Source of the DNA: an uncultured Bacilli bacterium
GTDB lineage: Bacteria; Bacillota_I; Bacilli_A; RF39; UBA660
Length of the DNA: 64,000 nt
Assembly: GCA_947626095.1 (NCBI GenBank)
Contig: CANQQV010000003.1
Span: 62,001-126,000 of the forward strand
Direction: 5' to 3'
Position 1 is the stretch's first letter; each line of letters begins with the position of its first letter. Position numbers and translations under genes: made by a program. Under the pieces are notes generated by a model. The model was not told the origin of the DNA. It did not search any database and saw only the letters and a program-made list of their open reading frames with translations. Shown here piece after piece: positions 1 through 6,631 of the stretch.

Positions 1-786
1 TCCTTCTTGATATTGTAAAGCAATATCTACTTCAATACCTTGTTTAATTCCATTAAAATTAATAACTTTATGTAAAACTGTTTTGCCTTCATTTATATAT
101 TCTACAAAATTAGTTAAACCTTGTTCATAGTGATATTTAACATTACGATTATTCTCTTCATCTTCTACTTCAATTGTAATACCTGATAGTAAAAACGCAC
201 TTTCTTGCATTCTTTCCGTTATTGTTGTAAAAGAAAAACTAGTTGCTTTAAATATTTCTGGATCCGGCATAAAAGTTACCGTAGTACCGGTTCTATTAGT
301 TGTACCAATTTTCTTTAAAGGTTCTTTAACATGTCCCCCATTTTCAAAACTAATACTATGAATAGCACCATCGCGATAAATAACAACTTTCATCCATTTA
401 GATAATGCATTAACTACTGAAGCCCCAACTCCATGTAAGCCACCAGAAACCTTATAACTACCTTCTTCAAACTTACCACCAGCATGTAAAATCGTATATA
501 TTACTTCTGGTGTAGTATGCCCACTTTCATGCATTCCTGTAGGTACCCCACGACCATGATCTTCAACTGTTACTGATCCATCTTTATTAATTGTTATCTT
601 AATATAATCACCATAACCATTAATACTTTCATCAATAGCATTATCAACAATTTCCCAAACCAAATGATGAAGACCTCTCTTATCAGTTGAACCAATATAC
701 ATACCTGGTCTTTTACGTACTGCATCTAATCCTTCTAATATTTTTATAGATGTTGCATCATAAGATTTATTATTTACTGTTGCCAT
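1..786 (-). CDS. parE: DNA topoisomerase IV subunit B (ParE), N-terminal part, cut by window edge
   Basis: The 262 visible residues form the GHKL ATPase and start of the transducer domain of a type IIA topoisomerase B subunit, which uses ATP to drive strand passage for decatenation. Visible motifs are the N-box EIVDNAIDE (about 45-53), DHGRGVPTG (76-84) and GGLHGVGASVVNALS (115-129). The choice of ParE over GyrB rests on PTGMHESGHTTPEV, ENGG and the region near residue 250, which follow Bacillus ParE rather than GyrB. The start is ATG at 786 behind a GGTG Shine-Dalgarno. The C-terminal part lies beyond position 1; parC would be expected there but is not seen. Confidence 0.88.
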   Translation of the reverse strand, partial: MATVNNKSYDATSIKILEGLDAVRKRPGMYIGSTDKRGLHHLVWEIVDNAIDESINGYGDYIKITINKDGSVTVEDHGRGVPTGMHESGHTTPEVIYTILHAGGKFEEGSYKVSGGLHGVGASVVNALSKWMKVVIYRDGAIHSISFENGGHVKEPLKKIGTTNRTGTTVTFMPDPEIFKATSFSFTTITERMQESAFLLSGITIEVEDEENNRNVKYHYEQGLTNFVEYINEGKTVLHKVINFNGIKQGIEVDIALQYQEG

Positions 787-802
787 ATAATTCACCATAG
801 TT

Positions 803-808
803 AGTATA
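803..808 (-). promoter_or_regulatory. Candidate extended -10 for parE
   Basis: On the minus strand TGTTATACT gives an extended -10 (TG-n-TATACT) about 17 bases before the parE ATG. There is no good -35. It lies just downstream of the preceding gene's terminator, which is where a parE promoter is needed. Inference only. Confidence 0.35.
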
Positions 809-823
809 ACATAAATTACAATC

Positions 824-865
824 AAAAAAAAAGAGCTTTGACAGTTTAAAATGTCAACAAAGCCC
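824..865 (-). terminator. Rho-independent terminator after the acidic membrane protein gene
   Basis: Minus-strand hairpin pairing GGGCT/AGCTC and TTGACA/TGTCAA, with a small bulge, followed by a run of nine T. It separates the 882-1568 gene from parE. Confidence 0.8.
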
Positions 866-881
866 CTATTTACGGCATTTT

Positions 882-1568
882 CTAAAATTCATCATCATCG
901 ACAAGATGCAATTTATTATCATCTATTTTTACTTCATCATCTTGCTTTTTAGTAGTTACTTCTTCTTTAATAGGTTTATCTATTTTTTTTACTTCTTCAT
1001 GCTTAACTTCTTTAGGTGCAGGTTCTTCATTAATTACTATTGGATCAACTTCATCTTCTATTATTACCGGCGTATCTTCTTTCTTATCTTTAAAGATTTC
1101 TTCTTTTAAAACATCTTTTGTAACAATTTTTTCCTCTTTATCACTATCATCAATATCACTAACTGGTGATATTACTGCTGTATCTTCAATAATATTAATA
1201 TCTAATATTTTAACTGGTTTTGTTGCTTCACTTAAAGTATTATGTTTTGATGTTCTTACTTCAACATCCTGATTTTTTTCAATTTCTTCTTCGAAATTTT
1301 TTCTAAAATCTTCAAGGTTCTTTGTTAAAACAGGCTTTTCAAAAGTAACATCCTCTTTTTCCGTTCGTTCTTTAGTCTCTGGCTCAAAAGTAATATCTTT
1401 AACATCTTCTTCTTTAATCTTTTTAGGCTCACTACTTTTTTTAGCATCTCTTATTCCTAAAATAAGAACTATAACAAATAAAACTACTAAAACAATAATT
1501 GCAATTATTAAAATTGTTGCAAAATTATCATTTTCATATAATTTGTCTATAATACTAAGTAAATTCAT
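882..1568 (-). CDS. Membrane-anchored acidic, low-complexity protein
   Basis: Not a recognised family. Residues about 14-38 form one strongly hydrophobic helix (ATILIIAIIVLVVLFVIVL), followed by about 185 residues rich in Glu, Lys, Asp and Val with no cysteine and no obvious globular motif. The likely topology is one N-terminal anchor with a long disordered cytoplasmic tail, since a short N-terminus and a KK-rich flank follow the helix. ATG at 1568 has an AGAGGTGT Shine-Dalgarno. It is transcribed towards parE but has its own terminator. The composition resembles adaptor or scaffold tails at the membrane, but the function is unknown. Confidence 0.75.
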   Translation of the reverse strand: MNLLSIIDKLYENDNFATILIIAIIVLVVLFVIVLILGIRDAKKSSEPKKIKEEDVKDITFEPETKERTEKEDVTFEKPVLTKNLEDFRKNFEEEIEKNQDVEVRTSKHNTLSEATKPVKILDINIIEDTAVISPVSDIDDSDKEEKIVTKDVLKEEIFKDKKEDTPVIIEDEVDPIVINEEPAPKEVKHEEVKKIDKPIKEEVTTKKQDDEVKIDDNKLHLVDDDEF

Positions 1569-1633
1569 ATGACACCTCTTATTATTCTATATATAAGAAT
1601 ACCACAATTATACTCCTTTTGACAACAATATTT

Positions 1634-1660
1634 CATAAAAAAAACAACTTAATAAAGTTG
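1634..1660 (-). terminator. Terminator of the tkt-sirA-yneF run
   Basis: Minus-strand stem AACTT-TATT-AAGTT followed by eight T, starting immediately after the yneF stop codon. Confidence 0.8.
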
Positions 1661-1885
1661 CTATCTATATTTATTCATTTGCTGCATTATTTGTCTTACT
1701 TGCTTTTGACTAGGTTTTCTTCCCATTCCGCTCATCATCGCTTCAATCATCTTTTCATTAATTGGTGGATTTTGCTCAATTTGTTTCTTAAAAACATGAC
1801 GAGCAACAAAAAAGCCAACTACTAATCCAATAACAAGACCAACAACAACTTGTAATATATCTACTAATAGTGGTGCCATAATCAC
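1661..1885 (-). CDS. yneF: UPF0154 family membrane protein YneF
   Basis: A 74-residue protein with one N-terminal transmembrane helix (about 5-28, ending [11 protein letters not shown]). Its C-terminal half has the UPF0154 signature [25 protein letters not shown], split here as NPPINEKM and [17 protein letters not shown]. This closely follows Bacillus YneF in length and motif. The biochemical role of the family is unknown. Position supports the call: in B. subtilis yneF also lies directly after tkt and sirA. ATG at 1885 has a GGAGGGTGAT-type Shine-Dalgarno. It is the last gene before a strong terminator. Confidence 0.92.
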   Translation of the reverse strand: MIMAPLLVDILQVVVGLVIGLVVGFFVARHVFKKQIEQNPPINEKMIEAMMSGMGRKPSQKQVRQIMQQMNKYR

Positions 1886-1935
1886 CCTCCTTGTATGTTT
1901 ATTTTACTAAATAATCCCTCTTTTAACAATACTAA

Positions 1936-2346
1936 TTACATTTCTTCTAACCAAAAATAGTCTTTATTAACAAAATCACAAACAAATAAGTTATCTTTTT
2001 TGGGTAATACTTTTAAAAAAGAAGGCATTTCTTTTGTTGTTCTAATATAGAGATATGATTTATTAATTATTAACTTTGTCTTCTCTTTACTAAAATAATC
2101 ATATATCATATGCGTATAATTTATCTTACTATAATTATCTTTATTTTTATAATACGCATATAAATTATAATCTAGACTATCTTTATTAAAATAATCTCTA
2201 ATCTGTTCAAAAAAATTATAAGCTATTTTCACTTGATCATTATTAAGATAATAAATATTTTCTAAGGCTTTATATAAATTATAAGGATAATTCTTAGTTA
2301 AATCAGAATATGACTGTTTAATTTTAAAAACATAATATGTACGCAT
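1936..2346 (-). CDS. sirA: Probable SirA, sporulation inhibitor of DnaA-dependent replication
   Basis: SirA binds DnaA domain I and blocks new rounds of replication when Bacillus cells commit to sporulation. This 136-residue protein begins MRTYYVFKIK, like the YYTYLIK start of B. subtilis SirA. It ends with a stretch (LYIRTT...FLKVLPKKDNLFVCDF, then DYFWLEE) that aligns with the SirA C-terminus, including the final Trp-Leu. The middle is divergent, so sequence alone is moderate evidence. Gene order is strong evidence: tkt-sirA-yneF is exactly the Bacillus order. Its Shine-Dalgarno lies inside a 14-bp hairpin just upstream (see the hairpin entry at 2352-2386), suggesting that its expression is restrained relative to tkt. 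Confidence 0.68.
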   Translation of the reverse strand: MRTYYVFKIKQSYSDLTKNYPYNLYKALENIYYLNNDQVKIAYNFFEQIRDYFNKDSLDYNLYAYYKNKDNYSKINYTHMIYDYFSKEKTKLIINKSYLYIRTTKEMPSFLKVLPKKDNLFVCDFVNKDYFWLEEM

Positions 2347-2351
2347 AAATA

Positions 2352-2386
2352 AATCACCAATAAGAATATATCTCTTATTGGTGATT
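2352..2386 (-). promoter_or_regulatory. Intercistronic hairpin covering the sirA Shine-Dalgarno
   Basis: A perfect 14-bp inverted repeat (2352-2365 with 2373-2386, 7-nt loop) sits between the tkt stop and the sirA start. In the minus-strand RNA the 3' arm contains TGGTGA, the only good Shine-Dalgarno, 7 nt before the sirA ATG. When folded, it would mask the ribosome site. The following sequence has only short T runs, so it is a weak terminator at best. It could be an attenuator, an mRNA processing or stability element, or a translational switch. Confidence 0.7.
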
Positions 2387-2399
2387 AAATATGTCGAAA

Positions 2400-4385
2400 T
2401 TAATTTTTATGAAGATTTTCAACTATTTTATTCATTATTGAATCGTAATCAAAACCAACCTTCTTTAAAACATCATCTTTACGACCACTATAACCAAATG
2501 TATCTATACCAATTGCACAATCTGGTGAAGCAAAACGATACCATGGTAGCGTTGAACTAGCTTCAACTGTAAAGACCTTCGCTTGACGTGGAATAATTGA
2601 TTCTTGATATTCTTTGCTTTGTTCTAAAAAGACTTCTACTGAAGGCATTGATACTAATCTTGTATCTATACCTTTGGTACGTAATTCTTCACATATTAAA
2701 TAAGTTGTTGTTAAATCAATTCCTGTACTTACCAAAACGGCATCTAATCTTTGTGATTCCCTACGAACAATATAAGCACCTTTTTTAACACTTTCGCCAT
2801 CTGTACCATCTAAGATATGGGCTTCGTCTTTGGCTAAAACTAAAGCCACCGGCTTCTTATTAGCTAAAATATAATCCCAACAACCAATAACTTCATTAAT
2901 ATCCGCTGGACGCAATACCGTCAAATTAGGAGTTGTTCTTAACATTGCTAATTGTTCTACAGGTTCATGAGTCGGTCCATCTTGACCAACGGTTACTGAA
3001 TCATGTGTAAAAATATAAGTAACTGGCAAATTCATTAACGCACTCATTCTAATTGCTGGTTTTAAATAATCCGAAAAGACTAAAAAAGTCGAACCAAATA
3101 CACGAAGTCCAGATAAAGCCATTCCATTTAAAATTGCTCCCATTGCATGTTCACGAACACCAAAATTGATATTACGTCCCATATTATCTTTACGACTAAA
3201 ATCAATTTCTTTAAGTAATCCTGTATGACATGAATTAGCTAAATCGGCACTACCACCCAAAAACAACTTATTACGATCACTTATAATATTCATCATCTTT
3301 GAATTAGATTCACGTAACTCTTCACTATAATTATTTTGAATTTTAAAATTAGCACTACTAAAAGGAATATTTACTTCTCCCGTTTCAATAAAATCTAAAA
3401 GTTTCTTTAAATTTTCACTAGGTTCACTCCTCTTAACACTTTCAAAATAACTTTTCCAACTCTTATAATTATGTTCTGTACGATTCTTAATATTTTCTCT
3501 AACATATTTAACTGCATTTTCCGTAATTTCCATCGTATTAGTTGCAATATTATATTTTTTCCTGATATTAATCATATCATCTTTATTTAAAGGCTTACCA
3601 TGGACTAAATTCTTACCTTCATAATAAGAGCCACGACCAATAACTGTTTTTATCTCTATTAAAGTTGGCTTTTTATTTACTTTGGCTCTTGCTAATGCTT
3701 TATCTATTTCACGAAGATCATTTCCTTCAGGAACATAATCTACTTCCCAACCCATTGTAATAAATTTTTGAATAATATTTTCCGTATTAGCTTTCTTAAG
3801 TTCTCCATCTAATGTAACATCATTTGAATCATACAAAACAATTAAATTATCTAAACCTAAAGTTCCAGCAAGTGAAGCCGCTTCATTAGTAATTCCTTCC
3901 ATCAAGTCCCCATCACCAACTAAAGCATATACATAATAATTAATTAATTTTTGTTTTGGTAATTCTTCTTCTAACAAAGTCGCCAAATACTTTTCCGCAA
4001 TTGCCATTCCAACCGCATTAGCAAATCCTTGACCTAAAGGGCCAGTTGAAGTTTCAACACCAGGTGTAACCCCATACTCTGGATGACCAGGTGCCTTAGA
4101 ATCTATCTTACGGAAATCTACTAAATCATCAATTGATATATCATAACCAGCCATAAAAAGCATGGCATATAATAATGCTGAACCATGTCCAGCACTCATT
4201 ACAAAGCGATCTCTATTTGGCCATTTTGGATCACTAGGATATATATTCATATTATCTACATATGCTGAAAATATAATTGGTGCTGCCCCTAAACAAATTC
4301 CAGGGTGACCACTTTTCGCATACGAAATCATATCTACACTTAAAATTCTCAAGCTATTTAATGAATGAGTTGCATCAGGGTTCAT
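2400..4385 (-). CDS. tkt: Transketolase
   Basis: Thiamine-diphosphate enzyme that transfers two-carbon ketol units between pentose-phosphate pathway sugars, in the cytoplasm. Length (661 residues) is normal. Visible hallmarks: SGHPG (25-29) and GHGS (66-69) substrate histidines, the ThDP/metal motif GDGDLMEG (157-164) ending in an Asn-containing segment, GPLGQG (115-120), and the pyrimidine-domain glutamate in NFGVREHAMG. C-terminal domain is complete, ending near the hairpin before sirA. ATG at 4385 follows AGGAGAG. Transcription probably begins at the promoter at 4407-4434 and continues into sirA and yneF. Confidence 0.97.
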   Translation of the reverse strand: MNPDATHSLNSLRILSVDMISYAKSGHPGICLGAAPIIFSAYVDNMNIYPSDPKWPNRDRFVMSAGHGSALLYAMLFMAGYDISIDDLVDFRKIDSKAPGHPEYGVTPGVETSTGPLGQGFANAVGMAIAEKYLATLLEEELPKQKLINYYVYALVGDGDLMEGITNEAASLAGTLGLDNLIVLYDSNDVTLDGELKKANTENIIQKFITMGWEVDYVPEGNDLREIDKALARAKVNKKPTLIEIKTVIGRGSYYEGKNLVHGKPLNKDDMINIRKKYNIATNTMEITENAVKYVRENIKNRTEHNYKSWKSYFESVKRSEPSENLKKLLDFIETGEVNIPFSSANFKIQNNYSEELRESNSKMMNIISDRNKLFLGGSADLANSCHTGLLKEIDFSRKDNMGRNINFGVREHAMGAILNGMALSGLRVFGSTFLVFSDYLKPAIRMSALMNLPVTYIFTHDSVTVGQDGPTHEPVEQLAMLRTTPNLTVLRPADINEVIGCWDYILANKKPVALVLAKDEAHILDGTDGESVKKGAYIVRRESQRLDAVLVSTGIDLTTTYLICEELRTKGIDTRLVSMPSVEVFLEQSKEYQESIIPRQAKVFTVEASSTLPWYRFASPDCAIGIDTFGYSGRKDDVLKKVGFDYDSIMNKIVENLHKN

Positions 4386-4406
4386 AACATCACTCTCCTA
4401 TTCTTA

Positions 4407-4434
4407 ATTATACCAATTTTTTACAATTAGTAAA
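4407..4434 (-). promoter_or_regulatory. Candidate vegetative promoter of tkt-sirA-yneF
   Basis: Minus-strand -35 TTTACT (4429-4434), 16-bp spacer and -10 TATAAT (4407-4412), about 20 bases before the tkt ATG and directly after the terminator of the upstream gene. Confidence 0.6.
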
Positions 4435-4459
4435 CAAAAAAGAAGTAACGAATTACTTC
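4434..4459 (-). terminator. Terminator of the lipid glycosyltransferase gene
   Basis: Minus-strand stem GAAGTAA-TTCG-TTACTTC with a UUCG tetraloop and a T6 tail; the stop codon lies within the 5' arm. Confidence 0.88.
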
Positions 4460-5592
4460 CCTTTTAAACACTTAATTGCTACCTCATAAAGCTTTTCCAT
4501 TGCTTTATCATTAGTATTAGAAGCCATATTCTTTTGCATGTCTAAAACTACATTAGGATTATCAGAAACGCGTTGCATAAACTTATTAAACATAAAAGAC
4601 GTTCTAAATCTTTTACCATAACCATGCTTTTCAAAATATTTAATATTACCAACTTCTTGACCACCACTACAATTTATCATTATAACTGGCTTTTTAAAAT
4701 ATAAACTTTCAGTAGTTTGCGCTCCCCCTGGTTTAGATACCACAAAATCACATATTTGTAATAATTCTGGAACATTATTTACAAATCCCAAAGTCTTCAT
4801 ATTTTTCACATCATATTCTTTTATCCACTTATCAACTTTTTCTTTGGCAGCTTGATTCTTACCAGCGACATATATAAAATCAATATTTAAATTACTTTTA
4901 ATGATTTTACGAATATAAGGAAGAGAATGCGTTCCTCCATTACCTCCACCACCAAAGAACAAACAAATAGGTCTTGTTCCATCAAAGCCATACTTTTCTG
5001 TCGCTTTAATTACATCAAAGTCAACACTTGTTGTTGGATGAATAGGTATACCATATGGTTTAATAATACTTCTTTTAACCCCTTTTTTAACTAAGTAATT
5101 AACTTCATCTTTATCACCAACAAAAATCGCTTGTTCATTTTTATAACCACGAAGCCATAAACTATGTGCTTCATAATCCGTAACAACAGTAATTAACTTC
5201 GAATTAATTACACCCTTACGATTGTAATATTCAATTAAGCTACTACCAAAGAAATGCGTTGATATTGTCATATCTGGATTAAAATCACTTATAATTTTCT
5301 TCATTCTTTTATTCTTAAATAAGCTCATACTCGTATGATTAGCAATAGCTGCACTTAACTTTGTATCAAAAATATCATATATAATCGACCACCCAAAAGG
5401 AAATTTTAATAAGAAAAAATCAGTTACTTTCTGACTTAATCGACCTAATATAGGGGTTGAATACTTTAATATATCTATCGCAAGAATCTCTAACTCAGGA
5501 TCTTGTTTTTTAAAATAACTTTGAATATATTCCGCAATCGCTCTATGACCATTACCATACATTGCATAAGTTAGTAAAATTCTTTTCTTCAT
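4453..5592 (-). CDS. Processive diacylglycerol glycosyltransferase (MGDG synthase / UgtP family)
   Basis: GT28-type, GT-B fold enzyme expected to add hexoses from UDP-sugar to diacylglycerol at the inner membrane face, producing glycolipids and lipoteichoic-acid anchors. The N-terminal MGDG-synthase domain has GNGHRAIAE (13-21). The C-terminal GT28 domain has FGGGGNGGTH (213-222) and the nucleotide-sugar site SKPGGAQTTES (286-296). At 379 residues it is full length for the family. It has no transmembrane helix, as expected for a peripheral enzyme. It lies between the SOS-type peptide gene and tkt, where Bacillus has yneB and ynzC. In Bacillus the homologous UgtP also restrains FtsZ; whether this one does is unknown. 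Confidence 0.86.
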   Translation of the reverse strand: MKKRILLTYAMYGNGHRAIAEYIQSYFKKQDPELEILAIDILKYSTPILGRLSQKVTDFFLLKFPFGWSIIYDIFDTKLSAAIANHTSMSLFKNKRMKKIISDFNPDMTISTHFFGSSLIEYYNRKGVINSKLITVVTDYEAHSLWLRGYKNEQAIFVGDKDEVNYLVKKGVKRSIIKPYGIPIHPTTSVDFDVIKATEKYGFDGTRPICLFFGGGGNGGTHSLPYIRKIIKSNLNIDFIYVAGKNQAAKEKVDKWIKEYDVKNMKTLGFVNNVPELLQICDFVVSKPGGAQTTESLYFKKPVIMINCSGGQEVGNIKYFEKHGYGKRFRTSFMFNKFMQRVSDNPNVVLDMQKNMASNTNDKAMEKLYEVAIKCLKGK

Positions 5593-5643
5593 ATATTTAA
5601 CCTCTTTAATAGATTATACACTAAAACAATTTGTTTTAAAATA

Positions 5644-5667
5644 GAAAAAATATCAGTTGCCTGATAT
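5644..5667 (-). terminator. Terminator of the SOS-type small peptide gene
   Basis: Minus-strand perfect 7-bp stem ATATCAG-GCAA-CTGATAT followed by TTTTTTC. It begins at the stop codon, so the small gene is its own transcription unit. Confidence 0.88.
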
Positions 5668-5804
5668 TAATTCCCCAATGAAGCAATGTTTTGATTGTTG
5701 TTAATAACCTCCATTCGAGCATCAATAGCAACAACCCCTAATATTAATATTAGGTAAAAAACGATAATTCCTGCCACATTTCTCATCGTTTCACTGTGTT
5801 TCAT
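5667..5804 (-). CDS. 45-residue single-pass membrane peptide, predicted LexA-controlled (YneA position)
   Basis: A small ORF with ATG at 5804 and TAA at 5667. The product starts MKHSETMRN, has one hydrophobic helix at about residues 10-28 (AGIIVFYLILILGVVAIDA), then a polar Asn-rich tail ending ASLGN. A GGGAG/GAGG Shine-Dalgarno precedes the ATG by 6-9 nt. It has a consensus promoter with a LexA-box-like palindrome in the spacer, a second upstream of the -35, and its own terminator. It is divergent from lexA, the position of the SOS division inhibitor yneA in B. subtilis, but lacks the LysM domain of YneA. Role as an SOS-induced division inhibitor is inference from position, promoter and topology; the sequence matches no family I know. 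Confidence 0.8.
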   Translation of the reverse strand: MKHSETMRNVAGIIVFYLILILGVVAIDARMEVINNNQNIASLGN

Positions 5805-5830
5805 TTTTCCTCACTCCCTTTACCATCTCT

Positions 5831-5859
5831 ATCATATTACATACATTTGTTTGTGTCAA
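5831..5859 (-). promoter_or_regulatory. Promoter of the 45-residue peptide gene
   Basis: Minus-strand -35 TTGACA (5854-5859), exactly 17 bp, then -10 TATGAT (5831-5836). It is near consensus and would be strong when not repressed. A LexA-box-like AAACAAATGTAT occupies the spacer. Confidence 0.85.
5841..5852. promoter_or_regulatory. lexA: LexA-box-like operator 1
   Basis: ATACATTTGTTT on the plus strand, a one-base-degenerate form of AAAC-N4-GTTT. It lies between -35 and -10 of the small peptide promoter, where bound repressor would block RNA polymerase. Confidence 0.65.
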
Positions 5860-5869
5860 TATATTTTCA

Positions 5870-5881
5870 AAACAAATGTTT
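5870..5881. promoter_or_regulatory. lexA: LexA-box-like operator 2
   Basis: AAACAAATGTTT, a perfect 12-bp palindrome. It fits the Bacillus SOS box GAAC-N4-GTTC with the outer G/C changed to A/T. It lies about 10 bp upstream of the small-peptide -35, between the two divergent promoters. Confidence 0.75.
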
Positions 5882-5925
5882 GTATTTTTACATTTTTATT
5901 TTACAAGCTAAGTTTTTATAACAAA

Positions 5926-5937
5926 AAACATTTGTTT
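5926..5937. promoter_or_regulatory. lexA: LexA-box-like operator 3
   Basis: AAACATTTGTTT overlaps the lexA -35 (5936-5941), the classic position for LexA autorepression. The three sites together suggest a local consensus CAAACATTTGTTTG. Confidence 0.75.
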
Positions 5938-5964
5938 GACTTCTCTATTTCCATATGATATTAT
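5936..5964 (+). promoter_or_regulatory. lexA: lexA promoter
   Basis: -35 TTGACT (5936-5941), 17-bp spacer, -10 TATTAT (5959-5964). The GGAGG Shine-Dalgarno and ATG follow within 20 bases. Confidence 0.8.
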
Positions 5965-5981
5965 TATATTGGAGGTATAAA

Positions 5982-6602
5982 ATGGAAAAAAATATCACTA
6001 AAAGACAAGAAGATGTTCTTAACTACGTCAAAAAATATGTCGTTGACCATGGTTATCCACCATCAACTAGAGAAATTGGTGCTGCCCTTGGTTTATCATC
6101 TCCTGCTACTGTTCATTCGCATTTAAAAAAACTAGAAGATGCTGGATGCATTCGTAAAACTAGTTCTAAATTCCGTACAATTGAAATTGTCGGTGAAAAT
6201 GAATATGCTAAAAAGAATGAAGAATTAGTTAAAGTTCCATTACTTGGAAAAGTTGCTTGTGGTAATCCTATCGAAGCAATTGAAAACCCTGATGACTGGT
6301 TTACTTTACCAGCTAGTATTATTCCAGCTAAAGAAACAATCTTTACTTTAAAAGCTAGTGGTGAATCAATGATAAACAAAGGTATTTATGATGGAGATAT
6401 TATCATTGTTCAAAAACAAAACGTCGCTCGTAATGGTGAAATAGTCGTTGCTATGACTCCCGATGGTGATGTTACCTTAAAGACATTCTATAAAGAAAAG
6501 GATCACATTAGATTGCAACCCGAAAATGATACAATGAGTCCTATTATTTTAGACAATTGTACTATTCTAGGTAAAGCAGTTGGTTTATATCGTCAAATAT
6601 AA
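5982..6602 (+). CDS. lexA: LexA, SOS-response repressor and autoprotease
   Basis: A 206-residue repressor that binds SOS boxes and cuts itself when RecA filaments form. The N-terminal winged helix (about 1-65) includes PPSTREIGAALGLSS, and the C-terminal S24 peptidase has the nucleophile in ASGESM (Ser129) and the general-base lysine in VTLKTFY (Lys167). The scissile region reads KVACGNP, so the cut bond would be Cys93-Gly94 rather than the usual Ala-Gly; UmuD also uses Cys-Gly. ATG at 5982 follows GGAGGT; an in-frame ATA codon upstream at 5955 has no such site. It is expected to repress itself and the divergent small peptide gene through the three boxes in the shared intergenic region. Confidence 0.97.
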   Translation: MEKNITKRQEDVLNYVKKYVVDHGYPPSTREIGAALGLSSPATVHSHLKKLEDAGCIRKTSSKFRTIEIVGENEYAKKNEELVKVPLLGKVACGNPIEAIENPDDWFTLPASIIPAKETIFTLKASGESMINKGIYDGDIIIVQKQNVARNGEIVVAMTPDGDVTLKTFYKEKDHIRLQPENDTMSPIILDNCTILGKAVGLYRQI

Positions 6603-6630
6603 AAAGATTCAATCAATCGATTGAATCTTT
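6603..6630. terminator. Bidirectional terminator between lexA and the rhomboid gene
   Basis: Perfect 12-bp stem AAAGATTCAATC / GATTGAATCTTT with a 4-nt loop. T-rich tails on both strands fit the convergent genes on either side. Confidence 0.88.
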
Positions 6631-6631
6631 T

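Noticed and set aside
1..786. GyrB instead of ParE.
   Set aside because: PTGMHESGHTTPEV, ENGG and the transducer start match ParE better than GyrB. The C-terminus would settle it.
906..1109. Plus-strand open frame across the acidic membrane protein gene.
   Set aside because: It is an antisense shadow: Phe/Tyr/Ile-rich, without ribosome site, and the minus-strand gene is well supported. The same applies to other antisense frames, such as those in the ATPase and transketolase genes.
5620..5637. AAAACAATTTGTTTT palindrome near the lipid glycosyltransferase start as a fourth LexA box.
   Set aside because: Spacing between the half sites is five bases rather than four, and there is no promoter beside it. 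It is probably chance in AT-rich sequence.
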